Shown: positions 1 to 24,470, counted from the first letter of the stretch. The stretch: 64,000 nucleotides of DNA from Pithys albifrons albifrons (GCF_047495875.1 NC_092460.1:41210073-41274072); one strand, 5' to 3'. The notes: generated from the letters alone by a model not told the origin. Translations and numbers: made by a program.

Positions 1-47
1 TCTGCAGCTCCTAAAACTTAGTTTTAAGGTTTAATAGCTAATGATTG

Positions 48-655
48 GCCAAGAAGGCCAATGGGATCCTGTCCTGTATCAAAAATAGCGTGGCCAGCAG
101 GACCAGGGAAGTGATCCTTCCCCTGTACTCTGCATTGGTGAGGCCACACCTTGAGTGTTGTGTTCAGTTCTGGGCCCCTCAGTTCAGGAAAGATATTGAG
201 GGGCTGGAGCGGGTCCAGAGAAGAGCAACAAGGCTGAGAAAGGGACTGGAACACAGGTCCTACGGGGACAGGCTGAAGGAGCTGGGGTGGTTTAGCCTGG
301 AGAAGAGGAGGCTCAGGGGAGACCTTACCACTCTCTACTACTCCCTGAAAGGATGTTGTAGCCAGGTAGGGATTAGTCTCTTCTCTCAGGCACTCAGCAA
401 TAGGACAAGAGGACAGGGGCTTAAGCTCTGCCAGGGGAAGTTTAGGTTGGATATCAAGAAGAAGTTCTTTCCAGAGAGAGTGGTCAGGCATTGGAATGGC
501 CTGCCCAGGGAGGTGGTGGATTCTCCGACCCTGGAGGTTTTTAAGGTGAGACTGGAAGTGGCACTGAGTGCCATGATCTAGCAATGAAAGTGGGGTTGGA
601 TTAGATGATCTCAGAGGTGTCTTCCAACCCAACTGATTCTATGATTCTATGATAA
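48..655 (+). mobile_element. CR1 LINE fragment, 3' end
   Basis: The plus strand encodes the C-terminal part of the CR1 reverse-transcriptase ORF ([20 protein letters not shown], then [11 protein letters not shown]), followed by the 3' UTR and the tail ATTCTATGATTCTATGAT. It lies beyond FERRY3 exon 10, so it is probably in a FERRY3 intron. Confidence 0.93.
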
Positions 656-14261
<13,606 letters not shown>

Positions 14262-14289
14262 CTTCTGGAGTTGATTTCCTGCACTAGAA

Positions 14290-15099
14290 ATGAAGATAAC
14301 AAGAGTTACATCCTTGTAAAATCCCAAGTAAAAAAATGCTAACTAAAAACATGGCTTTGTTAATAATTAATAGTTTCTGTCAAGACAATTTAAACACCTG
14401 CTTTTTCATAGAGACAACTTCAACACCCATACAGCTGTAACTGAGGCATAAATCCCAATTTCCAAAACACCAAATGCTTCTAAACTGTATTTGTATTTCT
14501 AAAATATATCACTACATCAATTGGGGTCATTACTCTTAGAAATTACAGCACAAGTCTCCTGACTTCAAGGCAGAACCAGGACAGATGGGAACCCTCAAAA
14601 ATGCAAAACTAACTGAAACACTTTAACTTCTGCCAGGGATGCCTGAAAATCTGAAATGCACAAAGGTTTTATTTCCTCTTTTGTGCAGGTGGCACAGGGG
14701 GAGTGGAGAGGATGTTTGCAGTAATTTTTAAGAGTTTATTTTGTCATTTTTGGTTAAAAAAAAAGAAAAAAATCAACCAAACAGAAGAAATGCATGAGAG
14801 CAAATAAAAGGATGGGAGCACATATCTGTGTCAGTAATTTTATCTTCCTCTCGGGCTCCTCCGCTCAGTCACATCCCTTTTTTTTGGACATTACCTGCAA
14901 AGTGGGACACATTGAATGAGCTGAGACCTCCCCAGTGCTGAATTAACCCCCGGTCAAGGGGAAAGACAAAAGAAGGAAAAAAAGGTGTATTTTCCACTGC
15001 AAATTTCACCGGGATCAACTTTTGGGGGTTTGGGGCTTTCCTGATGGGTTTTCCCGCCAACAAACCCACGTGTTGGAAACAGGTGAGACGAGTCGGTTG
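14290..15099. other. FERRY3 intron 1, AT-rich to GC-rich transition
   Basis: AT-rich up to about 14850, then increasingly GC-rich toward the promoter. No exon or element was recognised. Confidence 0.45.
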
Positions 15100-15300
15100 C
15101 TAAAACAAATCTCTCAGTGCCGTCGCCAGGAGGTGTCCCGGGGCGGGATCCACAGGGAAACACCAGGAATCACAACCCTGACACAGGCGGAGGAGGAGGA
15201 GGTGGAGGGTGGGACAAACCCCGCTGCCCAAACCGGCACCTCCTGCTCAGGGGAGAAAAAAGCGGGACCAAAACCGGCAGCGGGAAGGCATGGCCCACGG

Positions 15301-15623
15301 GATCCTACTCCCCTTTTCCCGGGATAACCGCAGGACTGGGACCGCATCCCTGAATCATCATTCCTGCATCCCCATCCCTGTGGGCTCAGCTGGCCCAGGC
15401 TGGGATCCTACCCCCCTTTTCCCGGGATAACCGCAAGGTTGGGACCGCATCCCTGTATTCCCATCCCTGTATGCCCATCCCTGCATCCCCATCCCTAAGG
15501 GCTCACCTGGCCCAGGCTGGGATCCCACTCCCCTTTTCCCGGAATAACCGCATCCCTGTATCCCCATCCCTGCATCCCCATCCCTGCATTCCCACCTCTG
15601 CGGGCTCACCTGCCCGGGCCGGG
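15301..15623. repeat. GC-rich minisatellite, three units of 103-117 bp
   Basis: Three tandem units start at 15301, 15404 and 15521, each with GATCC(T/C)AC, CCCCTTTTCCCGG and AATAACCGCA. Inside each unit a shorter motif of about 13-14 bp based on CATCCCTGTAT or CATCCCTGCAT repeats. Unit ends carry GGGCTCACCTG or a variant, which on the minus strand is the FERRY3 exon 1 donor. Confidence 0.85.
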
Positions 15624-15700
15624 TAACGCGGCCGCCGAGGGAGGCGGTGAGTGCGGATGTTCCTACCTCCCTCCTCGTCATCGCAGCTTCGCGTCCGCAC
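15600..15700 (-). promoter_or_regulatory. FERRY3: Probable non-coding first exon of FERRY3 with its splice donor
   Basis: On the minus strand a strong donor, CGGGCAG then GTGAGC, ends an exon at about 15612 inside the CpG-rich interval. That is where the untranslated first exon of FERRY3 is expected. The transcription start cannot be fixed from sequence alone. Confidence 0.5.
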
Positions 15701-15819
15701 AGGCAGATTCGGCTCTTTCTCCGTGGCGAACCTGCCGAGGCAGCGACCGGCCAGGGAAGGAAGGGGAGGGAAAGGGAAGGAAGGGCAGGGCAGGACGGGA
15801 GCGCCCGCCCGGAGCGGGG

Positions 15820-15839
15820 ATGGCGCGTCCGGGCAGGAG
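15820..15839 (+). CDS. RAD51AP1: RAD51AP1 exon 1 (coding part)
   Basis: ATG then ARPGR, ending in phase 2 at a GTGCGT donor. It is only 20 coding bases long and lies in the CpG-rich promoter interval. The start is chosen by match to the human N terminus and by phase with exon 2. Confidence 0.85.
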
Positions 15840-18800
15840 GTGCGTGTGCAGGGGCTCGGGGGGCTCTGCTTCGGCTCTCGGGCTGGGAGGGATTCCAGGC
15901 TGTCCCTCTGTCGCTTCCAGCAGGAAGGGAATTGGGAGCTGCCTGAGCGGCGGGTCCCGGAGGGTCGCGGTCAGTGGCGCTGGGACCGAGTGGGAGCCGG
16001 GCCCCGGTGCGGTTCGGCCATGGGATCGCGAAATGGCCTTGGCTGGAAGGTACATTGAAGATCATCTCATCTCAACCTCCTGCCATGGGAAGGGACACCT
16101 TCCACTAGCCCAGGTTGCTCAGAGCCCCATCCAGCCTGGCCTTGGACACTTCCAGGGATGGGACAGCCACAGCGTTTCTGCCCAGCCTGTGCCAGGGACT
16201 CACCACCCTCATTGCCAAGAATCTCTTCCCAATATCCAACCTAACCCTAAGTCTGTCAGTTTGAAGCCATTCCCCCTTGTCCTGTCACTCCAGGCCTTTG
16301 GAAATAGTCCCTCTCCATCTTCCTTGTGGGCTCCCTTCAGGCACTGCAAGGCCACAACTAAGTCACCCCAAAGCCTTCTCTTCTCCAGGCTGAACAATCC
16401 CAACTCTCCCAGCCTTTCCTCCCAGCAGAACTGCTCCATCCCTCTGACCATCTTGGTGTCTCTCCTCTGGCCTCGCTGCCACAGCTCCATGTCCTTGCTG
16501 TGCTGAGCCCCCAGGGCTGGAGGCAGCTCTGCATGGGGTAACGCTGGGCCTGGTGGTGTTTAACTTGTTTATCAGTGACTTCTCTGAAGGGGTCGATGCC
16601 TCCTCAAAAAGTTCAGTTCTAACACAAAGCTGGAGGAATGGCTGATCCCCCAGAATTCTGGACAGACCTTCAGAAGGACTTTGACAGGTTGGAGAGATGT
16701 GCAGAGAAGAACTGTCTGAAATTCAACAAAGGCAAATGCGGGGTCTGTACCTGGGGTGAAATAACCCAGGGCACCAGCACAGACACAGCTGCTGGGAAGC
16801 AGCTCTGCAGGGAAGGACCTGGGAGTCCTGGTGGACAACAAGCTGTCCCTGAGCCAGCAGTGTGTCCTGGGGGCCAGGAAGGACAATGGGATCCTGGGGT
16901 TCTTTGGAAAGAGCATTGCCAGCAGGTTGAGGGAAGTGATCCTGCCCCTCTACTCAGCCCTGGGGCGGCACATCTGGAGTGTTGTGTCCAGCTCTGGCTC
17001 CTCAGGACAAGAGAGACATGGAGCTCCTGGAGTGGGTCCAGCAGATGCTGCAGAGAAGCTGAAGGATTGGAGCATCTCTCAGGGACAGCTTGTTGTCCAC
17101 CATGACCACCAGGTCCTTCCCAGCAGGTCAGCCCCAGTCTGTGCTGGTGCCCTGGGTTATTCCTCCCCAGGTACAGACCCTGCATCTGCCTTTGTTGAAT
17201 TTCAGACAGTTCTTCTCTGCCCATCTCCAACCTGTCAACGTCCTTCTGAAGGGCTGCCCTTCAGAATTGCCCTCTGGGGAATTGGCCACTCCTGGGGCTG
17301 CTCAGCCTCCAGAAGAGACACTGAGAGGGGATCTCCCCCGTGTCTGTCAGTGCCTGCAGCGAGGGGGCAGAGCATGGACCAGGCTCTGATCGGGAGTGCC
17401 CAGCAATGGCACAAGGGGAATGGGCAGGAACTGATGCCCAGTAAGTTCCACCTGGACATGAGGAAGAACTTCTTTGCTGTGCAGTGACCGAGCACTGAGC
17501 AGATTGCCCAGAGAGGGTGTGGAGTCTCCCTCACTGAGTATTCCAGACCCATCTGTACACAATCCTGTGCCATGTGCTCTGGAATGGCCCTGCTGGAGCA
17601 GGAGGTGAGAACAGATGCCTCACTGTGATCCCTTCCAACCTGATCCATGCAGTCATTCTGTGACAGTGTGAAGCATGGGAACTCTCCCTGGGATGTCTGT
17701 GTCCCTGGTAGGGAGTGCCTCTCTGGTGGATCCCAGGCTTGTTCCCCTCTGATCCCCTCAAGTGACAGCTGCCCTGAAGGCCGCAGGACGTGGGACACAG
17801 ACTGGAAAGTGCATGGCAAACAAATTTGAAGTGCCTTAAAGTGACCCTGGAGATAAGTAATTTCCATTGCACAGTAGTGTGTCCATAAGGGCAATGCAAT
17901 GCTCCCACAACGAGAACAGCAAAAAAGCACTGCAATTTTAAGATGTTTTAAAAATCTAGAAGCTATTCCTAGTAACCCTATTTTATACAGTAGCACATGT
18001 TATACATATTGTCTCCTCTCTGGTGACCAATGACAGCATCTGAGAGAATGGCTGGAGCTGTGTCAGGAGAGGGTTAGGTTGAATCTTATGAAAGGTTCTT
18101 CCCCCAGAGGGTGTTTGGGCACTGAACAGACTCCCCAGGGCAGTGGGCACAGCACCAAGGCTGACAGAGCTCAAGGAGTGTTTGGACAATGATCTCAGAG
18201 ACATGGTGGGATTCTTGGAGTGTCCTATGCAAGTCCAGGTGTTTGACTCGATAATCCTTGTGGATCTCTTCCAACTCAGGGTATTCTGTGATTTTGTGAT
18301 TCTGTACAGTTGAACTTGTATTGTTTATTTTTCATTTTAAAATATCCTTTAGTCAAAAATCAACTGTTAGCATGTCAAGATACTCAGCTGGAAAGCACTA
18401 ATAGTGTGTATTTTTTTGCCACAGGAACAGGAAAGTGGTTGATTATTCTGAGTTTGGGAATTTGGAAGATGATGGTAAGTGACATGTTCCTGGACATAAC
18501 AAGCATGCCAGGAACTAATGGAACCACTATAGGTGGTAGGGGAGATGAGGAGAAACCTCACAGTAGTGCAACTTCTTCATGAGAGGAAGAGGAGGGGCAG
18601 GCACTGATCTGCTGCTCTCTGGTGACCAGTGACAGACATGAGTGAACAGCTGGAACTGTGTCAGGGCAGGGTTAGGTTGGATATTGGGAAAAGGCTCTTC
18701 CCCCAGAGGGTAGTGAGCACTGAACAGGATCCCGAGGGCAGTGGGCACAGCATCACAGCTGACAGAGCTCAAGAATTGTTTGGACAACATTCTCAGGCAC

Positions 18801-21800
18801 ATGGTGGGATTCTTGGACCGTCCTGTGCAGGGCCAGGAGTCAGACTCCATGGTCCTTGTGTGTCCCTTCCAGCTCAGGATATTCAATGATTTTGTGATAC
18901 TATGAAAATATCAGCAGAGTGTCTTTAATGTAGTAGTTTGTTGAGAAGGCTCTTGCTCCTTTCAGCAGAAGGAATCTGGGCACACTGCTAAGGATTCCAA
19001 TTCCACAAGCACATGATGGCTGTAAACCATAGCGTAAGAGCAGTGTGCCAGGGAGCTGGGGAATACACACTGTCTTGCTGTAGTAAAATCTGTTTCTCTC
19101 CCTGCCTCAGTTTTCAGTGCTGATTAGTTCCATGTCCCCCTGATTGTTAGTTCACAGGACTGTAAATGTGAATATAAAGAAGGTGGGAATCATCACTGTA
19201 GAACTAACGTTTCTCCACAGCTCTCTGTCTCTATGGCTTTGTGGTGGGGACATGGCAGTCAAATTTGGAGTATCATTGATCAGAAAAATGCATTGCAAGC
19301 TTTCTCTTTCCACAAAAGTCCTCCTTTCCTTCTAAGCCCTAATGGATGTTATTAATTTTTCTGGCAGAGTTTGCTTGCTTTCATTTTTGTTTCCTTTTTC
19401 CACACTGTTTGCAGGATCCAGGAAACAGTTTGAATTGGTGGGAAGGGGAGGGAAAAGTAAATAGTGTTGAAGGTAATGCAGATTTTTAGTTCAAATGTGG
19501 GGCATGACTTTTCCTAGATTCTATGTTACCACTTCTAATAATCAAGAAAATTGCAAATTGTCCAAAACCTTTGTGATCTTATCTAAGGTTCTCCATCATT
19601 TAGAGAATACTGAGATTCATTATTTTTTTCCTGATATTTAGTGTCCTCAATTGAAAGAAGGGCAGTTTTCATGCCTTCTAATTTTATTTGAAAATTGGAG
19701 AAATGCATTGTACCTGATAAGAGGCTATATAAAAATGGTGGAAAAAAGGAATTTTTTAAAAAAATGGGAGACATTCAAGGGAACAATTCCCAAAACATCA
19801 AGAACTCAAAGCTCTCTTAATGGTAGTGATTACTGTTATAATAGATTGTTGTTCAGCATAGTAAAATCTGGTTACACAGTGGACATTTATTGCTGTTAAA
19901 AGTTGAAATCATTGCCTCTGGAATAAAAGCATGTATAAAAGAGGTCTTGTTGAGTTTTCATTTAAAATACATTTAAGCATAGTGTGTTTAGAGTTCTCGT
20001 GTTCTTTAAAAATAAAATTTCAAAAGTAAAGGTTATTTTAGATGTCATTTCAGTGTGTAATGAAATTGAAATCTAATGATTTTCCTTCATATGGAAGAGT
20101 AGAGGAAAACTGATGAGAGCTTGTTGCTGTTTTCCAACAGATGAAGACTTTGCACCTTCCAGCAAAAAATCCAGAACACAGTCCAAGGAACAAAAGGAGA
20201 AAAAAGGGAAGCAAAAAAAGCCACCCAAAGAAGTGACTCCATCACAAACACAGACACCTAGTAAAAGGTAACAAATGTTGTGATCAACTCTGTAGTAATA
20301 CCAATTATTACTTTATATATATACATATATATATATATGCGCACACAATGTTTTGCAGTCATAGTACTTTTAGGTATAGAGTACTTTGAACATCAGGGTG
20401 TGCTTTTTCTGCATAATTTCAGAATGTAATTCTCATAACATGATATGCCATAAATATGTATTGAAATATTAATCTCTTTACAAGTATCTGAATTTTTAAA
20501 AGTTCAGTACATCAGAAATAGATCCATAACACATAATTCTTTCATTATTAGCACGTTGGTTTTTTTCCAGGTTATCCTTGGATGACAAACTTTATAAGAG
20601 AGATTTGGAAGTTGCCTTGGCTTTGTCTGTCAAAGAAAAACCTGCAGATATCCTCGAAGTGCAAAATTCAGAAGAACAAGGTTACTTTGCAGCTCCATGC
20701 AACACTCTTTATTTATATGTTGTGAATTATAACATGATAATTTATTGTACACTGAAACAGATTGAAAATCCTGTTTTATTTCAAGGTGTCATGGTAAGGG
20801 CATGAGAATTTCTAGGCAGTGCCTCTCTTCTTATGTTCTTGGGTATTTTTCTGTGAGAAACTTACAGTTCTGTAAGTTGTCCCAAACATGTAGTTTGATG
20901 AGAGACAGATAAAAATTCAGCTATTTTCATTTTTTAGTATTTTTATTTTTTATGATCTTGTTTTTGTATACTAATTTTTTTTCCTGGATCTTAAAACAGA
21001 TAAAAATATTAAATCAGAAAATATGCAGAGTACACTCCCTTTTTCCAACTGCAGTGTAGACAGTGAACTTTTAGGTAAGTTGGTCTCATGATCTGTCTGC
21101 AGAAAGCATTCAAGCAGCTTTTCTTTGTTTCCATTGGTTTCTGCTTTTCACTAATGTGGAAAAAAGAGTCTTTATCTTAAATAAACATTGAAGGATGCAT
21201 CAATTTTCTCATTAAAAATTTGGGCCCAGCCTTAAAAGGGAAAAATCTGGTGATTGCTGGGTGAGATTGTTGCAGATCACTAAAAGTTGATTGGAAAATA
21301 CAACAGATGTGGGACATTTTCAGATGCTGACTATTTAATTCATCAAGAATTACTTACCCTCCACTCCTTAATGGGCCTGTAAGGCCTAAGGATCAAATAA
21401 GCATGACCAAACATTTGCTGTGCCATTGGAAACTTCATTTTTCCAGTTTTATTTTTGTCCTCCTTTTTAGAGATAAAATTCACAATGAGAAAGTACAGTT
21501 TGATTGGTTAAAAGAGTAAAACGAGAACCCCAGGAAAGCAAGTGCTGCTGATGTTTCTGTGTAGTATAATTCAAAACACCAAAAATCAATTATTTTTGAG
21601 AAGGAGAATAGATTTACTGTTAATTTCAGTGAATTGAAGCACCTGCTGTTTTCCAGGTCTCAATCAGGTTATGGATGAAGACACACCTAAGGCTGATGGT
21701 GGGCAAAGGACAGTGACATCCAAAGTTCCAGCACAGCAGAAGGTGGTTGACAGTGATGACAGAGAGCATGATTCTGACTCTGAGCCAGAGTCTGTACCCA

Positions 21801-23146
21801 GTAAGTTCTCCTCCACAAAAACCCTCTCCTTAAATGTGCTTTAAATGTGATGCCTTACATTTTGTTTGTATTTTCAGTGAAATTCCTGCTGCTAGGACTG
21901 TATTTTCCCTCCCTGCCCTTACTGAAGCATTATCCTCTAATACCAGTGACATCCCAAGTGCACTTTCGCACTAAGTTTAAACATTGCAGCTTATTCATAC
22001 ACAGCCCCCAAACTGGCAAAATTACACAGCTTCCTCTGAGTCAGGACAAATTTCTTCTGCCCTCCTTGTCCAGGAAAGTTTTGTCTGTTTAAAGAGAGAA
22101 AATGGTTCATTTTTCCTGTTGTTTCTGGGGTTTGTGTCACAATGGTAACTCTGGCATCAGGTGTTGGTGCTTCAGTTTAAACTTATTTAAAACTGTGAGA
22201 AGCCTCCCTTCTTTCCTTTCCTCAACTCTTAGAAAGCCAAGCTGCATCCACCTCTCTGTCATCTCCCAATAGGTGATGCCTGAACAAATTTGCTTCTCAC
22301 AGATGGGACAATGTAGTAATTTATTTGCTATTTCTGCAGAGAGCTTGTGCTGATCTTCTAAAAATAAGAGAGAAAGGATGAAAAGCTATCTTTGTGCTTC
22401 TTTTACAGCATTATTCTCAGCTTCTTTATATTGGGAGGGTGGATTAATGAAATACTTTCCAGGCTGTGGATCAAGAGATTGTTTTGTGTCCATTTTTGTC
22501 TTATTTAGAGCTTGCTTTATATCTGTTACATGCTGCATTTTTATCTATTCTAAACATAGGAAAAAGTTTGAGAGTTTTAACTGCTCTATTAAAGCAAATG
22601 CTTAGAAGCTTTATTTTTCAGAGTGTCTGAACATGCTGCTGCTTTGATTTTTCCTTCTAATTAATTTTTTTTCTATACCTGGTTCTCTCTCCTTGGCTCC
22701 TGTCTCCAAGCCTCCCTTTCCCACTTGGAACTGTGATTCTCTGTGGAGTGCTTGAAAAAGCGCAGTACCCTAGGAACAGTTTTTATGGGCACTCTTGCTC
22801 CAGTGTCTTGCTGGTTGATTAAAAACTATGCACTATTCCAAAGGGATGCATTCCTGGGGATTGTGCTGATTTTCACATGCTTTGTTGTTCAGACCTTTCT
22901 GCAATATCTTTAGAATAGTTTTTTTGTTCTGCTTGGAAAACTATAAAAAGGATCATGTGAGGTTTTTTTTCCTTTCTAAACTTCTTATACCTTCTTTTTG
23001 TTTTAAACTTACTTTCAGCTCCATCAGGAAGCGGTAATACCTCTGGGAAATATGTTGCTGTTAAGTCACCTACTCACTGCCTTAGACTTGGCCTCTCCAG
23101 ACTGGCAAGAGTCAAACCACTGCATCCCAGTGCCACCAGCAGTTAA
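15820..23146 (+). CDS. RAD51AP1: RAD51AP1, RAD51-associated protein 1 (short form)
   Basis: Seven exons join in phase: 15820-15839, 18425-18474, 20141-20267, 20571-20680, 21000-21074, 21657-21800 and 23019-23146, giving 217 residues. The start MARPGR matches the human MVRPVR. Next come VVDYSEFGNLEDD, a lysine-rich stretch (residues about 25-65), the conserved block DDKLYKRDLEVALALSVKEK, an acidic serine-rich region, and the C terminus LRLGLSRLARVKPLHPSATS, which in mammals is the RAD51-binding tail. The protein binds DNA and RAD51 and stimulates D-loop formation in homologous recombination in the nucleus. Human RAD51AP1 is about 335-352 residues; the region between the acidic stretch and the tail was not found here, although exon 6 and the last exon are phase-compatible. 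A linker between exons 3 and 4 of the human protein is also missing. These could be real losses or exons I missed. Confidence 0.93.
16035..16530 (-). mobile_element. CR1 LINE fragment in RAD51AP1 intron 1
   Basis: Reversed CR1 starting near GGCCTTGGCTGGAAGG, with CTTGGACACTTCCAGGGATG and CTCTTCTCCAGGCTGAACAA. It sits directly against the CpG-rich promoter interval. Confidence 0.92.
16531..17665. mobile_element. Mosaic of CR1 fragments in both orientations
   Basis: From 16531 to about 17080 the plus strand encodes decayed CR1 reverse-transcriptase pieces (DFDRLERCAEKNCLKFNKGK). From about 17082 to 17240 the same kind of sequence runs on the minus strand, an inverted partial copy of about 16687-16858. 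From about 17260 to 17665 a plus-strand CR1 3' portion follows. The junction at 17244-17266 is a small palindrome. Confidence 0.8.
18012..18306 (+). mobile_element. CR1 LINE 3' fragment upstream of RAD51AP1 exon 2
   Basis: Runs from CTCTGGTGACCAATGACAGC to the tail GGTATTCTGTGATTTTGTGA, in the gene's orientation. Confidence 0.9.
18425..18474 (+). CDS. RAD51AP1: RAD51AP1 exon 2
   Basis: GCCACAG acceptor and GTAAGT donor, 50 bases, phase 2 to 1. Encodes NRKVVDYSEFGNLEDD, matching the human KKPVNYSQFDHSDSDDD region. It lies between two same-orientation CR1 copies. Confidence 0.9.
18540..18903 (+). mobile_element. CR1 LINE 3' fragment downstream of RAD51AP1 exon 2
   Basis: Same subfamily and orientation as 18012-18306 but reaching further 5'. 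Clear from CTCTGGTGACCAGTGACAGA to the tail TTTGTGATACTATGA. The start near 18540 is approximate. Confidence 0.88.
18904..20140. other. RAD51AP1 intron 2 part, nothing recognised
   Basis: Intron sequence without a clear repeat or extra exon. Confidence 0.45.
20141..20267 (+). CDS. RAD51AP1: RAD51AP1 exon 3
   Basis: TTCCAACAG acceptor and GTAACA donor, phase 1 to 2. Encodes DEDFAPSSKKSRTQSKEQKE followed by a lysine- and proline-rich stretch, the basic DNA-binding-like region. Confidence 0.92.
20318..20338. repeat. TA-rich microsatellite
   Basis: Alternating TA/CA dinucleotides in RAD51AP1 intron 3. Confidence 0.8.
20571..20680 (+). CDS. RAD51AP1: RAD51AP1 exon 4
   Basis: TTTTCCAG acceptor and GTTACT donor, phase 2 to 1. 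Encodes LSLDDKLYKRDLEVALALSV, the most conserved block of the family. Confidence 0.95.
21000..21074 (+). CDS. RAD51AP1: RAD51AP1 exon 5
   Basis: AAAACAG acceptor and GTAAGT donor, phase 1 to 1. Encodes DKNIKSENMQSTLPFSNCSV, matching a region of the human protein that ends in ISNCSV. Confidence 0.88.
21657..21800 (+). CDS. RAD51AP1: RAD51AP1 exon 6
   Basis: TTTTCCAG acceptor and GTAAGT donor, phase 1 to 1. Encodes an acidic serine-rich segment ending VVDSDDREHDSDSEPESVP, similar to the human acidic region. Confidence 0.9.
21801..23018. other. RAD51AP1 last intron; expected middle exons not found
   Basis: This is where exons for the human residues between the acidic region and the RAD51-binding tail would be expected. 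No long open lysine-rich exon with good splice sites was seen. Confidence 0.5.
23019..23146 (+). CDS. RAD51AP1: RAD51AP1 last coding exon
   Basis: CTTTCAG acceptor, phase 1 in, TAA stop at 23144-23146. Encodes YVAVKSPTHCLRLGLSRLAR then VKPLHPSATSS, the conserved RAD51-interacting tail. Confidence 0.96.
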
Positions 23147-23416
23147 ATGGTCAGTGACAAGGTGTCACATGAAGGAAAAGACTGTGGAAAGTGTTTTGCT
23201 CATAAACAGCATCATGGCATCATCCACTTTGGAGGACTGGTGTTTATGGACTGTCTAATGTCATTAGAATGAGGTTTTATTCTGCAGCTTGCTGGGAATC
23301 TTTAAGTGCTACTGAACAATTATATTATTTAATCTCAGTCACCAATTCTTTCATGTATTATATTCAGAGATGTTGGTTTGTGATAATTTTAATTCTCTAA
23401 TATCCAAACTCTTGGC

Positions 23417-23422
23417 AATAAA
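23417..23422 (+). terminator. RAD51AP1: Probable RAD51AP1 polyadenylation signal
   Basis: Canonical AATAAA about 270 bases after the RAD51AP1 stop codon. A second ATTAAA lies near 23492. Confidence 0.6.
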
Positions 23423-23888
23423 ATAGTCTAGATAGTAGTATGTATGATAGGAAATATGATTTTTTAGAATGTTGTATTTTTAAAAAACTTTATTAAAGTG
23501 CTTTATATAATGTAATTGCATTATTTCAATTTATTCATTTTGGAAATCCCTTTAAATTTTGGATGCAGTCTGGCAAATATTTTTTGCATGGGTGTGCTCT
23601 TACTGGATAGTCAGCAGCCTTAGCTGGGCTCAGACAATGAGGGTGTTGCTTGGAGCTCCTCAGGCTTCTTGGAGGACCACAATACCCACCTTAGGGGGGG
23701 GGGGTTGGTAAAGCACTGGAGTGATAGTTACTGAGTAACGAAACTGAGCTTTCAAACTCATGGCTCCATGATGGAAATAATTTCCTATCTAAGCATATTG
23801 ATCATGTTGGATGATGCAGGAAATGTGTTTTTCTTTCTGTCACTTGAGGGATCTGGTAATGACTCTGGATTGGATTAAGAAAGGAATA

Positions 23889-24470
23889 TCACAGAACTAT
23901 AGAATGGCCTGGGTTGGAAGGGACCTTAAAGATAATCCAGTTCCAACCCCCTGCCATGGGCAGGGACACCTTCCACTAGCCCAGGTTGCTCAGAGCCCCA
24001 TCCAACCTGGCCTTGGACACTTCCACGGATGGGGCAGCCACAGCTTCTCTGCCCAGCCTGTGCCAGGGCCTGCCCACCCTCACAGGGAATTATTTCTTCC
24101 TAATATCCAATCTAACCCTGCTCTCTGTCAGTTTGAAGCCATTCCCCTTGTCCTGTCACTCCAGGCCCTTGGAAATCATCTCTCTCCATCTTCCCTGTGG
24201 GCTCCCTTCAGGCACTGCAAGGCCACAATGAGGTCATCCCAAAGCCTCTTCTCCAGGCTGAACAATCCCAACTCTCCCAGTCTTTCCTCCCAGCAGAGCT
24301 GCTCCATCCCTCTGATTATCTTGGTGTCCCTCCTCTGGCCTCACTGCCACAGCTCCATGTCCTTGCTGTGCTGGGCCCCCAGGGCTGGAGGCAGCTCTGC
24401 AGGGGGTCTCCCCAGAGTGGGACAGGGGCAGAATCCTTCCCTGCCCTGCTGCCCACGCTGCTTTGGATGC
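23889..24470 (-). mobile_element. CR1 LINE fragment
   Basis: Reversed CR1 starting CACAGAACTATAGAATGGCC and extending past TCTTCTCCAGGCTGAACAAT to about GGTCTCCCCAGAGTGGG. Confidence 0.93.

Larger units (their letters stand above)
15100..16030. promoter_or_regulatory. CpG-rich divergent promoter of FERRY3 and RAD51AP1
   Basis: About 0.9 kb with frequent CpG, GC-rich and purine-rich stretches, in contrast to the AT-rich introns on both sides. It lies between the first coding exon of FERRY3 (minus strand) and the RAD51AP1 start codon at 15820 (plus strand). The head-to-head layout with a CpG island is typical of bidirectional housekeeping promoters. No TATA box was identified. Confidence 0.75.

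Noticed and set aside
15358..16065. Long minus-strand open frame of 235 codons across the promoter
   Set aside because: GC-rich sequence makes stops rare. It covers the minisatellite and both first exons, with no protein-like composition or homology.
16638..17105. Plus-strand open frame of 155 codons
   Set aside because: Decayed CR1 reverse-transcriptase sequence in a shifted frame.
22235..22272. Possible RAD51AP1 micro-exon with AG before and GTGATG after
   Set aside because: The better acceptor gives a phase that creates a stop in the last exon; the phase-compatible alternative has a poor acceptor. No family similarity.
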